Below, piece after piece: positions 62,512 to 64,000 of a DNA stretch of 64,000 nt. This DNA comes from Lethocerus indicus (lineage: Eukaryota; Arthropoda; Insecta; Hemiptera; Belostomatidae), in assembly GCA_019843655.1 (NCBI GenBank), contig JACDQD010000003.1:3288925-3352924 (forward strand), read 5' to 3'. The position numbers and the translations under genes are program-made. Within the stretch, counting starts at the first letter, position 1. Each line of letters opens with the position of its first letter. The notes under the pieces were generated by a model. It saw only the letters and a list, made by a program, of their open reading frames with translations, did no database searches and was not told the origin of the DNA.

Positions 62512-62521
62512 GTCACGTGAT
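62512..62521. promoter_or_regulatory. E-box, GTCACGTGAT
   Basis: This matches the site at 46658 over GTCACGTGA. It lies in a moderately GC-rich stretch with no recognised gene. Confidence 0.25.
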
Positions 62522-63907
62522 GTATGACCCCGCGTTTTGCACACCCTGTCGTTGGCCCTGCGTCCTTCAATTTGAAATCCCGCCGCATCTCTCGCCCTAT
62601 CTAGAATTGAATTCCCTTTGTCAGATCCTAAATTAAAATGATTTCTCTACGTCCGGATCAATAGTACGATGCTTGGGAAAAGAGTGAAATTCCAAATGGT
62701 CTATACATCAATATCAATGCTCAACTTTCAGACCACATTATACAAAAAATTATGATGGATTGGCCCTATATATAGGCTAGAAAACATACATGGAGATAAA
62801 TAGCGCTGATGTGTATTTTGCATTAAGGTATTTGTTTGGGAGTAAAAGGTTCGAAAACAACACCGTTGCGATTTTTATCCTCTTGAGTGTCTTGAAATGC
62901 GGGTGACACCATTTTTTCTCTCTGCGGTCTTGTAAGGGCAATCTGTACTTTGGATATGACTTGTTTCTTGGAAAAAATGTTTAAGTGAAATAAGATTTTC
63001 TCCGTGGAGGGCCGTTATCGCTGTCGCTCGGCTATATGAAAGCGTTTCGTGTCCATCACAGGTATATTATTACTTGGAGTAGAACTCATAGGGAGGATTC
63101 TGATCAGATATTTCCATCAATTACCGATTCCTGCGCCGACCCCCGCCCCCAGGCTCATCCCCCGGCGGCCCAACCACCCTCGTGTCGGTGACAGGGGCAG
63201 AAAACGTCCCTTTAGATTCCCGCCGATTAACTCCCCTACTTCTCGACCACCCTCCACCGCGGGGATCCTTTTTTGCCCCCGTGCTCTCTTCCCCCACATT
63301 TTTTTCGTTATCTCTCGCGTTTATCTTCTTTAATATCGCCGACAGAAATAACTTACTTGGTAAATCCAGCGTCGTTTAGTAATATCGCCGGGGTGGGAAC
63401 AACCCCCCTATGATGTACTGGCAACTTCCGTATGTGCGATGGCGATCGCAGTTGCATTTTCTGCTAGTTCTTGTATTCCACGTAGAGAGTGATACTACAA
63501 ACAGGACGGAGGGGTGATCGTAGGCTGCCTTAAAAAACGCATTTCCCATTACATCTCTCACCTTTATTAAAATATCGACCCTCCCCCTCTTTAATAAACT
63601 GTACGTGTTTTATTGTCGCGTCATCCATTGCGATATTCGGGTTAGGCTAAAGGCCTCGCGTTTGTGAGGATTTACACTGGTAGCGTGGTAGGTGGTGTGA
63701 TACTTCATATGTCACGGCGGTGTTGTAGCGATGAATTAATTTACCCGGCTTTAGTTTAAAGCTTGATAGATTGGGCGCAAATCCTTACTTAGTTAAGTGA
63801 ATGGTCGGGTTGGGGGGCTCGGGGGAAAGGGCTGTATGCCGCCTTCTGATTAATTCAAAATTTAATGGGCTCAGTGCCCATTCAGCCGGCCACGTTGGGC
63901 CCATTGT

Positions 63908-63958
63908 CGTTCTGAAGGGCCGCCCTCGGGCCCTTTTGCCCCCGGCCCTTCAAGAACG
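63908..63958 (+). repeat. Long GC-rich hairpin
   Basis: CGTTCTGAAGGGCCG (63908-63922) pairs with CGGCCCTTCAAGAACG (63943-63958) over 15 bp with one bulged A. A 20-base loop itself contains GGGCCC. The structure is strong as RNA or DNA. No T-run follows immediately. Confidence 0.6.
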
Positions 63959-64000
63959 TCTCGGCTGGGACCGGATTTTTTTTTGATTAATTCCATTCTG

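Larger units (their letters stand above)
56910..64000. other. Non-coding DNA to the right edge
   Basis: It contains (GCG)n at 57263-57279, (GT)n at 57371-57390, the palindrome at 60545-60567, the E-box at 62512 and a long hairpin at the end. CATTTTTCCAG then GTGGAA near 61420 is an acceptor with a poor donor. The frames at 57311-57769 and 61199-61477 match nothing I know. Confidence 0.4.

Noticed and set aside
63051..63066. CCATCACAG followed by GTATAT (also 53064 and 56377)
   Set aside because: The pyrimidine tracts are too short or interrupted for a credible acceptor.

Overview
The window looks like a stretch of arthropod, most likely insect, nuclear genome. It is moderately AT-rich, not visibly CpG-depleted, and full of (GA/CT)n microsatellites and poly-C/G runs. 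It carries dead copies of typical insect transposons: mariner/Tc1-type DNA elements and a jockey-clade LINE. I found no prokaryotic or viral gene order, no CRISPR array, no tRNA or rRNA gene, and no complete protein-coding gene. Nearly every long open frame is a chance frame or a microsatellite translated as RERERE or SLSLSL. Species cannot be named from this sequence.

Layout. 1-10 kb is mostly unannotatable non-coding DNA, with one small minus-strand frame near the left edge and a near-perfect zero-length-exon splice signal at 2708/2709. At 10.5-10.8 kb lies an internally deleted mariner that keeps only the DNA-binding part of its transposase. 14.6-18.2 kb is a transposon graveyard: a 540-bp foldback element, a 5'-truncated jockey-type LINE flanked by a 13-bp target duplication, and a second deleted mariner/Tc1-type element with its catalytic core missing. 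18-42 kb holds microsatellites, two more foldback copies (23.9 and 31.5 kb), and two more splice-junction signals (28.1 and 35.4 kb). 42.8-46 kb holds a short foldback relic and two copies of a third mariner-type MITE in opposite orientations. 46-64 kb is mainly non-coding, with two E-box/CLEAR-like sites, a candidate coding exon at about 55.4 kb, and a strong splice acceptor with a possible 41-nt microexon at 56.87 kb.

Main hypotheses. (1) Five plus-strand sites have a branch point or pyrimidine tract, then CAG joined directly to a GT donor, spaced roughly 7-25 kb apart; my eye scan found no comparable minus-strand site. This fits recursive splicing ('ratchet points') inside a very long plus-strand intron and would explain why 64 kb holds almost no exons. 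(2) The foldback family carries in its arms a 37-nt motif that matches the hammerhead ribozyme core (CTGAAGA, short hairpin, GAAA, GTC cleavage triplet, closed by GCTA/TAGC); diverged relics lie elsewhere in the window. (3) Two unrelated mariner lineages were both reduced to fragments that keep the transposase helix-turn-helix and lose the DDE/D core.
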